64,000 nucleotides of DNA from an uncultured Oscillospiraceae bacterium (GTDB lineage: Bacteria; Bacillota; Clostridia; Oscillospirales; Acutalibacteraceae), in assembly GCA_902478605.1 (NCBI GenBank), contig CABSLQ010000001.1, forward strand, positions 1-64,000, read 5' to 3'. The notes beneath the pieces were generated by a model. The model was given only the letters and a program-made list of their open reading frames with translations. It made no database searches and was not told where the DNA came from. A program made the position numbers and the translations under genes. Shown one piece after another: positions 55,457 through 63,133 of the stretch (the stretch's first letter is position 1; each line of letters starts with the position of its first letter).

Positions 55457-55495
55457 AGCGGTATGCCGCGCGTCGTGCGTGCGCGGCATACCGCT
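55457..55495. terminator. Perfect 15-bp hairpin between NEAT and Shp-like genes
   Basis: AGCGGTATGCCGCGC / GCGCGGCATACCGCT with a 9-nt loop. The T-run (TTTTC) is only on the plus strand, where no gene ends; on the operon's own strand it lacks a U-tract, so it more likely marks an mRNA processing or stabilising site between the receptor genes. Confidence 0.6.
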
Positions 55496-55532
55496 TTTCA
55501 AAACCGTAAGGGCTCTTTCAGCCGGTTCTTTC

Positions 55533-58121
55533 TCAGGATTTCCTGGATTTGCGCTTTCCGGACAGCAGGGCCCCGCCCATCATGCCGGCAGCGGCCAGGG
55601 CCAGCAGGCCGTACACCGCCGCGCGGGAGGCAACGCCGGTCTGCGGGATGCCGGCGGTATTCTCCGCGTCGGTAATGGTGCTGCCCTGTTCCACAAACGC
55701 ATAGGTGCTGAAGCTCCTGGTCGTTACTTTATAATAGCCGTTCTCCACGGTGCCGTTAATACGCGTCTTGGTGTCGTCTTCATTGATACGATACAGCACA
55801 ACCCTGTCGGCATCATACCCCGCCGGGATTGGATAGTATACGGTAACCGTACCGTTAGGCTGTACCTCGCTTCCCTCTTTATCCTCAAAATGGATATCAA
55901 ACAGCTTGAACTTCTTCCCCACATCGCTTAGGAGCGCGGCCGCCTTATCATAAGCGCTGCCGGCGGTAATTTCCTTTACCACCTGCCGTACGCCCTCTTC
56001 GAAAACGCCCTTATCCGCGTACACTTTTATGCCGGTGGTTTCATCTTCCACATCCACCGCCGGGGACTGTTCCGCCGGTTCTTCGGGCGCAAAGCCCGGA
56101 TCGTCCTCTGTGGTCTTTTTCAGGGTGGACCAGTCAAGCTTCAGCAGCACATCCTGATCGCCGGTGCCGGCGGAGATATCCTCCATGACCGGCACGAACA
56201 CGTGCAGCGGCACATAGCCGTCTTCGTCCGCCAGTGCGTCCGCAACCAGCGGGAATCTGACCTGGTCGGGATACAGCCTGCCGGCATAGGAGCCGCCCGC
56301 CTGGTTGAACTCGTCGACAATATCGCTGCCGTCCGCGTTTTTCTGGGTGGAGAGAACCGTTGCAGGAATCCGCGTCCCTTCGACTGCGCCATACTGGCCG
56401 TAGGTGTAGCCGTTGTCGTAGTAGGAGAGCTCGGCCAGATAGCCGAACCGGTTGAGGTAGGCCAGGCCGTGGAAATCCATGGTCAGGTAATATTTGCCGT
56501 CTTCGACGGTCAGCTTAATGGTGTGGTTGATGGCGTCGTTGGACATGGATTTGTCGGTGCGGTTGGTTTTTATCATCTCGCCGTAAACGGAGTAAACGCC
56601 ATCTTCCAGATTGTTTTTGTCTAGTGTTCCCTTCACTGCCAAGCCGTTCATGGCATTCTGGAGATTTAATTCCTGGCCGCTGATTTCATTCTGAGAAAGA
56701 TTGGGGTTGTCCAAGGCCTCTTCCGCAGAGGCAATGGCGTTTTGCAAGGCGTCCCAGGATTCCTCTGTGTAGTTCCCTTGCTTGATTTCCTTAGCCTGCG
56801 CGACCAAAGCGGCCAGCCCGGCGGTGTCAGCCCGGGGAATCAGGGCTTCCATAGCTTCGGTGAGGGCTTCTGCGGCAGCATTCACCTGGGAAACACCGGC
56901 GTCCTCATCCGCCTGAACGGTTTTGGCGCTTTCCAGGCTTTCCCGGAAGGCGGCCCAGCTGTTGGGAGTGTACTCCTCTTCCACTTTGGTTTCCGCTTCC
57001 GCAATAACGGCGTTGAGATTGGTCTTATCGCCGATTTCCTCCAAGCCATCAATCGCGTCGTTGAGCTTTTTCACCATAACGGCCTGCTCCTGGGCCGTGA
57101 ATTCCTTCTGTTCCAGGATCGGCTGCTTGCTACTGCCGCTGCCCGACATGGAAATCTGGCTGGAGGGCCAGATTTTCTCCATCTCCGCTGTTACTTCGCC
57201 GATGGCGTTCTGCAGGGTTTCATAGGACGCGCCGGTATAAGCGGTGCCGGAGATTTGTTTTGCGCTCCACAGGCGGTACGGCAAATTTTCTTCCGGGTTT
57301 TGAATTTTTTCCAGAGATGTCCAATCCACCTTCATTCTGGCGTACTGGTCGCCGGAGGTGGGCATAATCGAATACATCACCGGGACGAAAACATGGACAT
57401 AGGCCGCATTTTCATGGGTATATTCTTCTGCGGTAGTGGGCTTGACGGAATCCTCAAACTGTACCCAAACGGGGGTCACGTCAATGGAAATAAGATGGGC
57501 GTAAGGCACGTCTTCTATATTCAATGGGCGCTCGTAGTCATAGCCAAATCCTGCTGGCCGCATGGTGCTGCCATCATAAACAGTGGGGGAATCCGGGTCA
57601 TTATAGCTGTCATAAACGGTGGTTCCCTCCTGGGTTAAATGCCGGGCAAGGACCTCCATAGCCGTGAAGCTGGCGGCATCGGGATCCCCCACCGTGTCAA
57701 AAACTGCGCCGAATTGCGTCAGATACTTGGCGTCTACGCCTTCCAGCTCCATCATGAAGCCATATTGCCCAATGAAGCCCATCGGCATAAACTCCACGAT
57801 GGCGGTAGCCGTGTTGTCTTTAACCACAATAATGGCCTGGTAATCCGTATCTTCCGGATGGTTGGTTTCAAAGGTCGTGCTGCCTCTCAGGGCTGCGTTG
57901 CCCATAGAGGACTGATTCATCGTGGCATGCCACAGGTCGATGTCCGCATAATAGACGCCGTCCTCAACCGGCACGTCTATCTTCTCAATCGGCGTTGTCG
58001 GTTCAAGGGTGGCGGCAGACGTATCCAGCTTCACACCGACAGAAAAGAAACCGCACCATACCGTCAGCGCCAGCAGCACCGCCAAGCCGCGCCTGCGCCC
58101 TGCCTGTTTTGTCATTGTCAT
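55533..58121 (-). CDS. Sortase-anchored NEAT-domain heme receptor
   Basis: An 862-residue surface protein. Signal peptide; N-terminal NEAT-like domain (about 45-270, opening DGVYYADIDLWHATMNQSSMGNAAL, a NEAT-type lip with the Ser-Met segment), a spacer and two FIVAR repeats (about 345-480, YTEESWDALQNAIASAEEAL), a second NEAT domain (about 510-680: DGVYSVYGEMIKTNRTDKSMSNDAINHTIKL), a further beta domain and IPQTG, a hydrophobic helix and KRKSRKS for sortase. NEAT proteins capture heme from hemoproteins at the wall and hand it inward. First structural gene of the heme operon; GGAGG ten bases before the ATG. Confidence 0.88.
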   Translation of the reverse strand: MTMTKQAGRRRGLAVLLALTVWCGFFSVGVKLDTSAATLEPTTPIEKIDVPVEDGVYYADIDLWHATMNQSSMGNAALRGSTTFETNHPEDTDYQAIIVVKDNTATAIVEFMPMGFIGQYGFMMELEGVDAKYLTQFGAVFDTVGDPDAASFTAMEVLARHLTQEGTTVYDSYNDPDSPTVYDGSTMRPAGFGYDYERPLNIEDVPYAHLISIDVTPVWVQFEDSVKPTTAEEYTHENAAYVHVFVPVMYSIMPTSGDQYARMKVDWTSLEKIQNPEENLPYRLWSAKQISGTAYTGASYETLQNAIGEVTAEMEKIWPSSQISMSGSGSSKQPILEQKEFTAQEQAVMVKKLNDAIDGLEEIGDKTNLNAVIAEAETKVEEEYTPNSWAAFRESLESAKTVQADEDAGVSQVNAAAEALTEAMEALIPRADTAGLAALVAQAKEIKQGNYTEESWDALQNAIASAEEALDNPNLSQNEISGQELNLQNAMNGLAVKGTLDKNNLEDGVYSVYGEMIKTNRTDKSMSNDAINHTIKLTVEDGKYYLTMDFHGLAYLNRFGYLAELSYYDNGYTYGQYGAVEGTRIPATVLSTQKNADGSDIVDEFNQAGGSYAGRLYPDQVRFPLVADALADEDGYVPLHVFVPVMEDISAGTGDQDVLLKLDWSTLKKTTEDDPGFAPEEPAEQSPAVDVEDETTGIKVYADKGVFEEGVRQVVKEITAGSAYDKAAALLSDVGKKFKLFDIHFEDKEGSEVQPNGTVTVYYPIPAGYDADRVVLYRINEDDTKTRINGTVENGYYKVTTRSFSTYAFVEQGSTITDAENTAGIPQTGVASRAAVYGLLALAAAGMMGGALLSGKRKSRKS

Positions 58122-58174
58122 CTGTAAAATACCTCCGCTTCATTCTTTTCCCATAGCTGGGAGATGAGTATTGC

Positions 58175-58190
58175 GTTAGTCACAACTAAC
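58175..58190. promoter_or_regulatory. GTTAG-N6-CTAAC box, near the NEAT gene
   Basis: GTTAGTCACAACTAAC, inner palindrome GTTAGT/ACTAAC. It lies 54 nt before the NEAT gene start and resembles metal-dependent (DtxR-class) operators in symmetry and half-site. Similar sites at 58,333 and 59,568. Confidence 0.6.
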
Positions 58191-58214
58191 TTTCGGGCAA
58201 AAATATGGCCGCTT

Positions 58215-58241
58215 CTACGGCGAACGGTTTATATGAATCAT
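58215..58241 (-). CDS. Possible 8-residue leader peptide of the heme operon
   Basis: AAGGAGGAGCGC then ATG and seven codons (IHINRSP) to TAG. The ribosome site is better than those of many genes here, suggesting real translation. It lies between the two boxes in the leader. Could take part in translational or termination control; low certainty. Confidence 0.35.
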   Translation of the reverse strand: MIHINRSP

Positions 58242-58328
58242 GCGCTCCTCCTTCTGTTTGGTTCTGGTCAAGGAAGCGAGCTGTGCACTCGTTCCCCTGG
58301 TATCTGTCGCGCAGTCCGCGGCATTTTT

Positions 58329-58352
58329 AATAGTTAGCATAAGCTAACTATT
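58329..58352. promoter_or_regulatory. Strong 24-bp palindromic operator in the heme operon leader
   Basis: AATAGTTAGC-ATAA-GCTAACTATT is a perfect palindrome around a 4-nt centre and contains GTTAG-N6-CTAAC (58333-58348). It lies about 100 nt downstream of the promoter, so a bound repressor could act as a roadblock, or there may be a nearer promoter not recognised. Confidence 0.75.
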
Positions 58353-58358
58353 TCCCAG

Positions 58359-58384
58359 AAAAAAACTCCTTTCGGAGATTTTTG
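58359..58384 (-). terminator. Leader hairpin with T-run (possible attenuator) in heme operon
   Basis: On the minus strand CTCC-GAAA-GGAG followed by seven T, with A residues at the 5' side pairing to the T-run. It lies between the promoter and the palindromic operator, 240 nt before the NEAT gene. A short stem, but the U-run is good. Confidence 0.5.
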
Positions 58385-58455
58385 AGGCATCATGCCAGCC
58401 TGTTCGATTTTTGACGGTTCCCACGTGAAACCGCCGTTTCCCTGAAGCGTTTTTT

Positions 58456-58484
58456 AGTATAGCGGCTTGCTTTTTTTCTGTCAA
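58456..58484 (-). promoter_or_regulatory. Sigma-A-type promoter of the heme operon
   Basis: TTGACA (58479-58484), 17-nt spacer, TATACT (58456-58461) on the minus strand; close to consensus, so control must come from the downstream sites. The leader is about 330 nt long; the remaining 58,485-58,620 is AT-rich and holds nothing else recognisable. Confidence 0.8.
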
Positions 58485-58620
58485 TCGCTTTTTTGTTGCA
58501 GACCCGCACCAAGCGCCCGCTTGAGGCCTCGAAAAAGCCCGCAATCCCGGATGGTTCAGAGAAACCGCCCTTGGAGCAAACCTGCAACAAAAAATTTTCT
58601 TTCCCCTCTTGACCGCGGGA

Positions 58621-59460
58621 TCAATGAATAAATACGGTAAAAACCGCGGTGCTTTCCGGCATGTGCATATCCCCGACGCTGCATTGCATCTTCAGGCACA
58701 CGCTGCCGTGCAGCAGGGTGTCCCGGCCTTTTCCCATGGAGATAAAATGCAGGGCTGTCACCGGAAAATACACATACCGCCCGTCGAGTCCTCCGTCCCG
58801 GAAGGCGCCGTTATACAGATACTGCAGCTTGTTGAGCCGTCCTTCCATCATCCTGCCGCTGGAAGCGGATGGTGCCGATACGGTTTGAACCGTCAGACAG
58901 ACAAGGCCCTCGTGATCCTTGACAATCAGCTCACAGGGATGCGCAAAGCCCCGGTTGGCCATGGAGATATTGTTGTGGTTCTTAATCTGCTCCCGGTAAA
59001 TAATAAACGGGAAATAATAGCTGCCGTCCTTCAGAAAGCTGCAGATCTCCCCGCCGCCGAAGCTCTGCCGTCCGGCGAACATTTCCTTAAGCCGCATCCG
59101 CCCTTCCTGTTCCGCCAGCCGCTCCAGGAACTCCTCGGAAAAGCCGGCCGCCAGCGCCCGCAGGGCGTTGTCGTGTATTTTCGCGGGCGGGATATCCTGA
59201 TACTGCATATATTGTTCCAGAATTTTCATCTGCGCCTGATATCTCTCCGCCATCTTTTTTCCGGGTATGGTCAGGACGGTTTTCCGATTTTCCACCCGCT
59301 CCACAATGTCCTGCTTTTCCATGGCATCCAGCGCACGGGTCACCGTCCATTTGGTGATGCCCAAATGCTTGGCCGCGGCGGTTACGGTCCGTTTAGGCGG
59401 CTCCGCCTCCAGATAGTACAGCAGGATCTGTATCTGAAGAGGCGTCAAGGCTTCCGGCAT
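58621..59460 (-). CDS. DtxR-like winged-helix regulator without the metal-ligand motif, with unknown C-terminal domain
   Basis: A 279-residue protein. Residues about 1-130 read as a winged helix (LTPLQIQILLYYLEAEPPKRTVTAAAKHLGITKWTVTRALDAMEKQDIVERVENRKTVLTIPGKKMAERY) followed by a DtxR-like dimerisation helix (ILEQYMQYQDIPPAKIHDNALRALAAGFSEEFLERL). The DACxxEH segment is replaced by DNALRAL. The last 140 residues are an unrecognised domain ending in VCLKMQCSVGDMHMPE, with Cys/Met/His that could hold metal or heme. The ATG at 59,460 is set by the GGGGAAAGGGG site; an earlier ATG has none. It lies 500 nt upstream of the heme operon on the same strand, with its own box-bearing promoter. Confidence 0.75.
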   Translation of the reverse strand: MPEALTPLQIQILLYYLEAEPPKRTVTAAAKHLGITKWTVTRALDAMEKQDIVERVENRKTVLTIPGKKMAERYQAQMKILEQYMQYQDIPPAKIHDNALRALAAGFSEEFLERLAEQEGRMRLKEMFAGRQSFGGGEICSFLKDGSYYFPFIIYREQIKNHNNISMANRGFAHPCELIVKDHEGLVCLTVQTVSAPSASSGRMMEGRLNKLQYLYNGAFRDGGLDGRYVYFPVTALHFISMGKGRDTLLHGSVCLKMQCSVGDMHMPESTAVFTVFIH

Positions 59461-59567
59461 AAAAAATCCCCTTTCCCCAATTTGCATATAACAAAGCCGG
59501 CCCCCGGTCCGCTGCGTTTACGGCGGGCCGGCGATCTGCTATGCATGCTTCAGGCTTCAGGGAAACG

Positions 59568-59583
59568 GTTAGTTGTCGCTAAT
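59568..59583. promoter_or_regulatory. GTTAG-N6-CTAAT box at the regulator promoter
   Basis: GTTAGTTGTCGCTAAT, one base off the perfect form, flanked by G/C pairs. It begins 8 nt downstream of the -10 box, overlapping the predicted transcription start, so a repressor bound here would block this promoter. Confidence 0.65.
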
Positions 59584-59591
59584 CTCCTAAC

Positions 59592-59621
59592 AGAATAGCA
59601 CACCATATCCGCGTTTGTCAA
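59592..59621 (-). promoter_or_regulatory. Promoter of the DtxR-like regulator gene
   Basis: TTGACA (59616-59621), 18-nt spacer, TATTCT (59592-59597) on the minus strand, about 130 nt before the ATG. Confidence 0.72.
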
Positions 59622-59630
59622 GTGAATATA

Positions 59631-60152
59631 CAGGCTGTCCCTTTTCAAGATAAGTAGTGATGACCCAAACTCCGTCGGTTTCACCAAATAGCAGTTCTTA
59701 ATCCCAAACAGCTAGTTTAGCTATTGATTATGCTTTGCAGAAAGCATTATTATATAATAAAACAGAGCAACAAATCGTAATTTAGGAGGACAACAACATG
59801 GAATTCTATGAGACTGTTAGCAAAAGGAGAACTGTGCGAGAGTTTTTGAATCAAGAGGTCGATTTTCAAATTATCAAAAGGATTTTGGAAGCTGGCAATC
59901 AGGCTCCTACTTGGAATCACAATCGAAATTGGAGTTATATCATATTGAGTTATTTTCAATAAACAACTGCTCTATTCTTTTGCTTGTGAGTAGAAGGGAG
60001 CGGCCAGCCCTGATGAAACCGAGGGAGGCCCAAGTGTAATTGACTGCCGACAGTATGAGAAATTTTGATAAGCTGTCGGAATTTTCGTCGAATTGACGGA
60101 ATTTTTCAATTTTCCTCGAAATCACTACTTTCCTTGAAAAAGGAGTACAGGC
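59631..60152. repeat. AT-rich island bounded by imperfect inverted repeats
   Basis: The arms 59,631-59,661 and 60,121-60,152 are inverted copies (shared core TTTTCAAG..AAGTAGTGAT), with a second shared segment further in (CTCCGTCGGTTTCA / CTCCCTCGGTTTCA). The interior is much AT-richer than the chromosome around it and contains a truncated nitroreductase. No transposase gene is seen. Reads as a decayed or non-autonomous mobile piece. Inside it, ATGCTTT-GCAG-AAAGCAT (59,730-59,747) is a small inverted repeat. Confidence 0.5.
59798..59962 (+). pseudogene. Nitroreductase-family fragment (N-terminal 54 codons)
   Basis: TTTAGGAGG and ATG, then MEFYETVSKRRTVREFL and IIKRILEAGNQAPTWNHNRNWSY, which is the N-terminal FMN-binding part of nitroreductases (SxRRTxRxF, APTWxHNRxW). 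It ends after 54 codons at TAA, against a usual 170-200 residues. AT-rich codon use unlike the neighbours indicates transfer. Confidence 0.8.
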
Positions 60153-60169
60153 TTGTCCGGGATATAGCC

Positions 60170-60202
60170 CCGAGAGGAGAGGGATAAGCCCTCTCCTCTC
60201 GG
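60170..60202. terminator. Perfect 14-bp hairpin between the island and a small membrane-protein gene
   Basis: CCGAGAGGAGAGGG / CCCTCTCCTCTCGG with a 5-nt loop. It lies 67 nt beyond the minus-strand gene ending at 60,269 and would end that transcript, though no clear U-tract follows on either strand. Confidence 0.6.
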
Positions 60203-60268
60203 TTCAGGCGGTGTTTTCCCCCGACGGCTGGCAGGATCGTCTCTGCTTCCTCCGACACTCCTGAAACG

Positions 60269-60547
60269 CTATTCCGAATCGTCGGCCTGGCCGCCTTTGG
60301 CGGAGGCTTTTCCCTTGAGAACGGACAAAAGCGTCGCCAGGATACCGACCAGCAGCATGCCGGCTGAAAGGCCCATCAGGACACCGGACGTGAAATCCTG
60401 AAAGGGCGAGCCGCCCGCCGCCCTCGCTACAACGCCCAGGACTGCCCCGAGTCCTATCAGCAGGATACCCGCCGCCCGCCGTCTGTCGCTTTTAAGCCGC
60501 CGGACCAGCCGGACGGCTTTTTCTTTACAAGATGATTCGTTTCCCAT
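60269..60547 (-). CDS. Small two-helix membrane protein, unknown
   Basis: A 92-residue protein: basic N-terminus, two hydrophobic helices (AAGILLIGLGAVLGVVARA and GVLMGLSAGMLLVGILATLLSVL) and a Lys/Ala/Gly/Asp tail. GGGGAGG precedes the ATG. Composition and codon use are like the rest of the chromosome. No family recognised. Confidence 0.7.
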   Translation of the reverse strand: MGNESSCKEKAVRLVRRLKSDRRRAAGILLIGLGAVLGVVARAAGGSPFQDFTSGVLMGLSAGMLLVGILATLLSVLKGKASAKGGQADDSE

Positions 60548-61118
60548 TGTCTGTTCCTCCCCTGTCTGCTGTCCGGCGGTCCGCTCGATATCCGCCGCGG
60601 CTCTGCGATTGCCTGCTTCGGATTTTACAATAACCCGGCCCTCGTTAAAAGCACAAGCTGGTTTTCCTTAAAACAATGTAAAATATACAGCAAGCCCTTT
60701 ACATAGGCTTAACCGGACGGTAGCGGATTTTTAACTAAACCGTTTTTATAATAAACAGGGATAATGCTGTTGCGGAACAGCGCCGCGCCGTGTGAGCAAA
60801 ATGCCCGGTATGCGGAAAAGCTGTCCGCGCAAGACCGGCTGTATTACACCGGTTACAGCGGCAGCATGGAAGAATGCACGGCATACATCTTTACTCTTGG
60901 AACCCTTCCGGGTTGGGAAACGGACCATCCGTATTCGGGGGCAGCTTGCGAAGACGACGCAGGATGTGTACGGCACCCATTCCAGATCTCCCTTCGCCAA
61001 AACACTTTGGATCCCCGGACGTTTCCACCGGAACAGGCTCTGCTGCAGTTTTTACGGCACCAGATGTTATCGAATGATGCGGACAGCCATACTTTGACCG
61101 GAACAGGAGGTGAACACA
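60548..61118. other. Region without a supported gene, with a possible promoter
   Basis: No reading frame here has family similarity. A TATAAT (near 60,747) suggests a plus-strand promoter. One plus-strand frame (60,764-61,126, 120 codons) overlaps the next gene but lacks a good ribosome site. Another frame shows CPVCGK, a zinc-ribbon-like motif, but without a start codon, so a decayed small zinc protein is possible. Confidence 0.3.
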
Positions 61119-61292
61119 ATGTATAAAACGGTGGTGATCAAGTATTCGCCCAAGGCCAAGGAGATGGCCGGCAAAATAGAAGATGCCGCCAACCAGATGG
61201 AAAAGGAAGGCTATGAACTTATTTCCTGTTCCGTCATGCCATCCGCCAGGGGCATTCTGGTTTTCAGAAAAGCGGGCAACTCAAACACATAA
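61119..61292 (+). CDS. Small DUF4177-like protein
   Basis: A 57-residue cytoplasmic protein (MYKTVVIKYSPKAKEMAGKIEDAANQMEKEGYELISCSVMPSARGILVFRK), which fits the short beta-alpha-beta DUF4177-type pattern common in Firmicutes, of unknown function. The start ATG follows AGGAGG at the right distance; a GTG three codons earlier is too close. Confidence 0.75.
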   Translation: MYKTVVIKYSPKAKEMAGKIEDAANQMEKEGYELISCSVMPSARGILVFRKAGNSNT

Positions 61293-61310
61293 AGCGAACT
61301 CACCTTGCCG

Positions 61311-61344
61311 CCAAAGCGCCCGGGGATTTCCCCGGGCGCTTTGG
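61311..61344. terminator. Bidirectional terminator between convergent genes
   Basis: A perfect 15-bp stem (CCAAAGCGCCCGGGG) with a 4-nt loop, between the 61,119 gene (plus) and the DUF4405 gene (minus). Confidence 0.82.
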
Positions 61345-61387
61345 TGTATAAAACCGTATGCCGTACAGCTGCAGGCGGTTATGGGGA

Positions 61388-62113
61388 TTATGTACCGTCC
61401 GGCCCGTTCGGGCCGTGGGTTCCATGCGAACTTTCTTGCTTTTTCCCCTTTTGGAGACGGCGGACCATTTTCGCCAGATAATGGCCAATCCATACGAACA
61501 GCCCCATGGCCGCCAGATAATCCAGGAAAAAGAATACGATCGGCTCTTCAAAATCGAAAAAGACAAACTGTGTCTGCAAAAACAGATACGCCGGAATTTC
61601 CCTGTGCACAAAGGCGTACGCGCCGTAAAGGGCGATCGCAAGCCCCGCGGTCCGCAGGAGGATGCCGCGCAGCCGGGAGCTTTTTCCGCACCATCTGCCC
61701 GCCACGCCCATCATGGTATTCCAGTGAATGCCAAGATGCAGGGACAGGCACACAAACCCCCAGTAGGCGGACAGCATGTGCAGCATTCTGCCGAACCCCC
61801 GCCCGCCGCGGATGGGCAGGAAGGCAAACACCTCACGGGAGATAAGCACGGCGCTGACGAGGGAACCCAGCATGGTCAAAAGGACCAGCCCGGCCGCCAG
61901 GACCTGCAGCACCCGGAAAGGGGTATACCGTCCGCGGAACAGATTCTTGCTCCAGTTCCGATTCAGTATGTGGTGGCCGATGAACAGCACGAACATGCCC
62001 GCGCCGATCCACTCATGGGCCGTCCTGCCGATCAGTTCAAACGCCATAAGCAGCATCAGCAGAATGGTCATGCACAGATCCACAACGATTTTCATGATGG
62101 CCTTTGGTTTCAT
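61388..62113 (-). CDS. DUF4405 membrane protein (cytochrome b-like)
   Basis: A 241-residue protein with about six helices and His residues at the ends of helices, as in b-type cytochromes: AHEWIG (His33), LFIGHH (His47/His48), MLHMLSAYWGF, LHLGIHW. DUF4405 proteins are presumed heme b-containing electron carriers or ferric reductases; binding of two hemes is possible. AGGAGG before the ATG. Its place a few kb from the heme island could be chance. Confidence 0.85.
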   Translation of the reverse strand: MKPKAIMKIVVDLCMTILLMLLMAFELIGRTAHEWIGAGMFVLFIGHHILNRNWSKNLFRGRYTPFRVLQVLAAGLVLLTMLGSLVSAVLISREVFAFLPIRGGRGFGRMLHMLSAYWGFVCLSLHLGIHWNTMMGVAGRWCGKSSRLRGILLRTAGLAIALYGAYAFVHREIPAYLFLQTQFVFFDFEEPIVFFFLDYLAAMGLFVWIGHYLAKMVRRLQKGKKQESSHGTHGPNGPDGT

Positions 62114-62231
62114 GGCGGCTGCCTCCTGTCTTTACGCATAATACGGGTCCCTAGTTTAAAATGGAAGCGGGTAAGGGCGTCGGAGGGACAGCACGCCTTG
62201 TGCGGGCTGCTTCATGGCGCGTTTTTCTCCG

Positions 62232-63116
62232 TTACCGGCTGTGGGAGATGATCCAATTCCGTATGGACGTTTCCTCAAACACCACATTGCCGCCGCCGTG
62301 ATAGTTGCCCGTAATGCCGCGCTGGGCGAACCAGTCCGCGTCCGGGGTTTGGATTTGCAGCACCCCTTCGATCGCCTCCTCGCTCCAGCCCGCCTCCACA
62401 TAGGCGGCGTGCAGACCGTCGTAGGCGTCACGGGCCCGCTGGGAGCCGTAATACTCGTCCCCCTCCGCCATAAAGATGTACACCGCCACCCCGTTTTCGG
62501 CGATGGGGGCGAATGTCCCGTCCCATTGGGAAGCGCCGTGGAGATAGGCGGCGTATAAATCGGGCCGCATGGAAACGGCCCGGGACATGGTTTCGCCGCC
62601 GGCGGAATAGCCCGCCGCATAAATGCGGCTTGTATCGATCGAAAAATGTTGCAGAAAATATTCCGTCAGTTCAATGGCCTGCCGTGCCGAGGTTTCCTGC
62701 CAGTCGGTGAGCTGAGCGGATACCACGATCATATCCTCCGGAAGCTCCGTCCAGCAGAGAAATCCGTTCCAGTCCAGATTCGAGCCGGCGGAATCCTCGC
62801 CAAACCACATCCGGTCATAGCCGGGCATGGCCATCATCAGGGGATACGTCCGATCGGCGCTGTATCCTTCCGGCAGATAATAGCTGTAATGGATCGCGCC
62901 CGTCTCCCCTTCCAGGATCTGTTCCGCTATGAGGCCGGTCCGGGCGGGTACATCGGACGGTGTGTCCGGCGTCCGGCCGGCGGACGGGGCGGTGCCTGCT
63001 GCCGGCGGCAGGGAAGCATTTTCTGCCGCAGGGGGGCCGGAAGCTCCGGTACAGCCGGACAGGCAGAGCAGCAGGCTGCACAGCAGGGCAGCCGGCGCCA
63101 TGCTTTTCGTTTTCAC
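62232..63116 (-). CDS. Esterase-like lipoprotein (alpha/beta hydrolase)
   Basis: A 294-residue protein: lipobox LSGC (Cys22), a Pro/Ala-rich linker, then an alpha/beta-hydrolase domain with GYSAGGE (nucleophile Ser) and DxxxAAYLHGASQWDG in the position of feruloyl esterase or PHB depolymerase-type enzymes. Final His probably in GITGNYHGGGN. Likely hydrolyses ester groups on glycans or other compounds outside the cell. The start is GTG with GAAGGGGAG upstream; the in-frame ATG seven codons earlier is not supported. 17 nt after the flavodoxin-like gene, so probably one operon. Confidence 0.82.
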   Translation of the reverse strand: MKTKSMAPAALLCSLLLCLSGCTGASGPPAAENASLPPAAGTAPSAGRTPDTPSDVPARTGLIAEQILEGETGAIHYSYYLPEGYSADRTYPLMMAMPGYDRMWFGEDSAGSNLDWNGFLCWTELPEDMIVVSAQLTDWQETSARQAIELTEYFLQHFSIDTSRIYAAGYSAGGETMSRAVSMRPDLYAAYLHGASQWDGTFAPIAENGVAVYIFMAEGDEYYGSQRARDAYDGLHAAYVEAGWSEEAIEGVLQIQTPDADWFAQRGITGNYHGGGNVVFEETSIRNWIISHSR

Positions 63117-63133
63117 GCCGATCTCCCCTTCGC

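Noticed and set aside
59586..59760. Minus-strand frame through the left repeat arm reading ITTYLEKG, similar to ITTFLEKG in the right arm
   Set aside because: The similarity reflects the inverted repeat itself; the frame runs into the regulator promoter and has no start.
59940..60125. 61-codon minus-strand frame in the AT-rich island
   Set aside because: No ribosome site or family match; it spans the inverted-repeat arm and the nitroreductase remnant.
60764..61126. 120-codon plus-strand frame before the DUF4177-like gene
   Set aside because: Weak start, no recognisable domain, and other frames in the same stretch are equally open.
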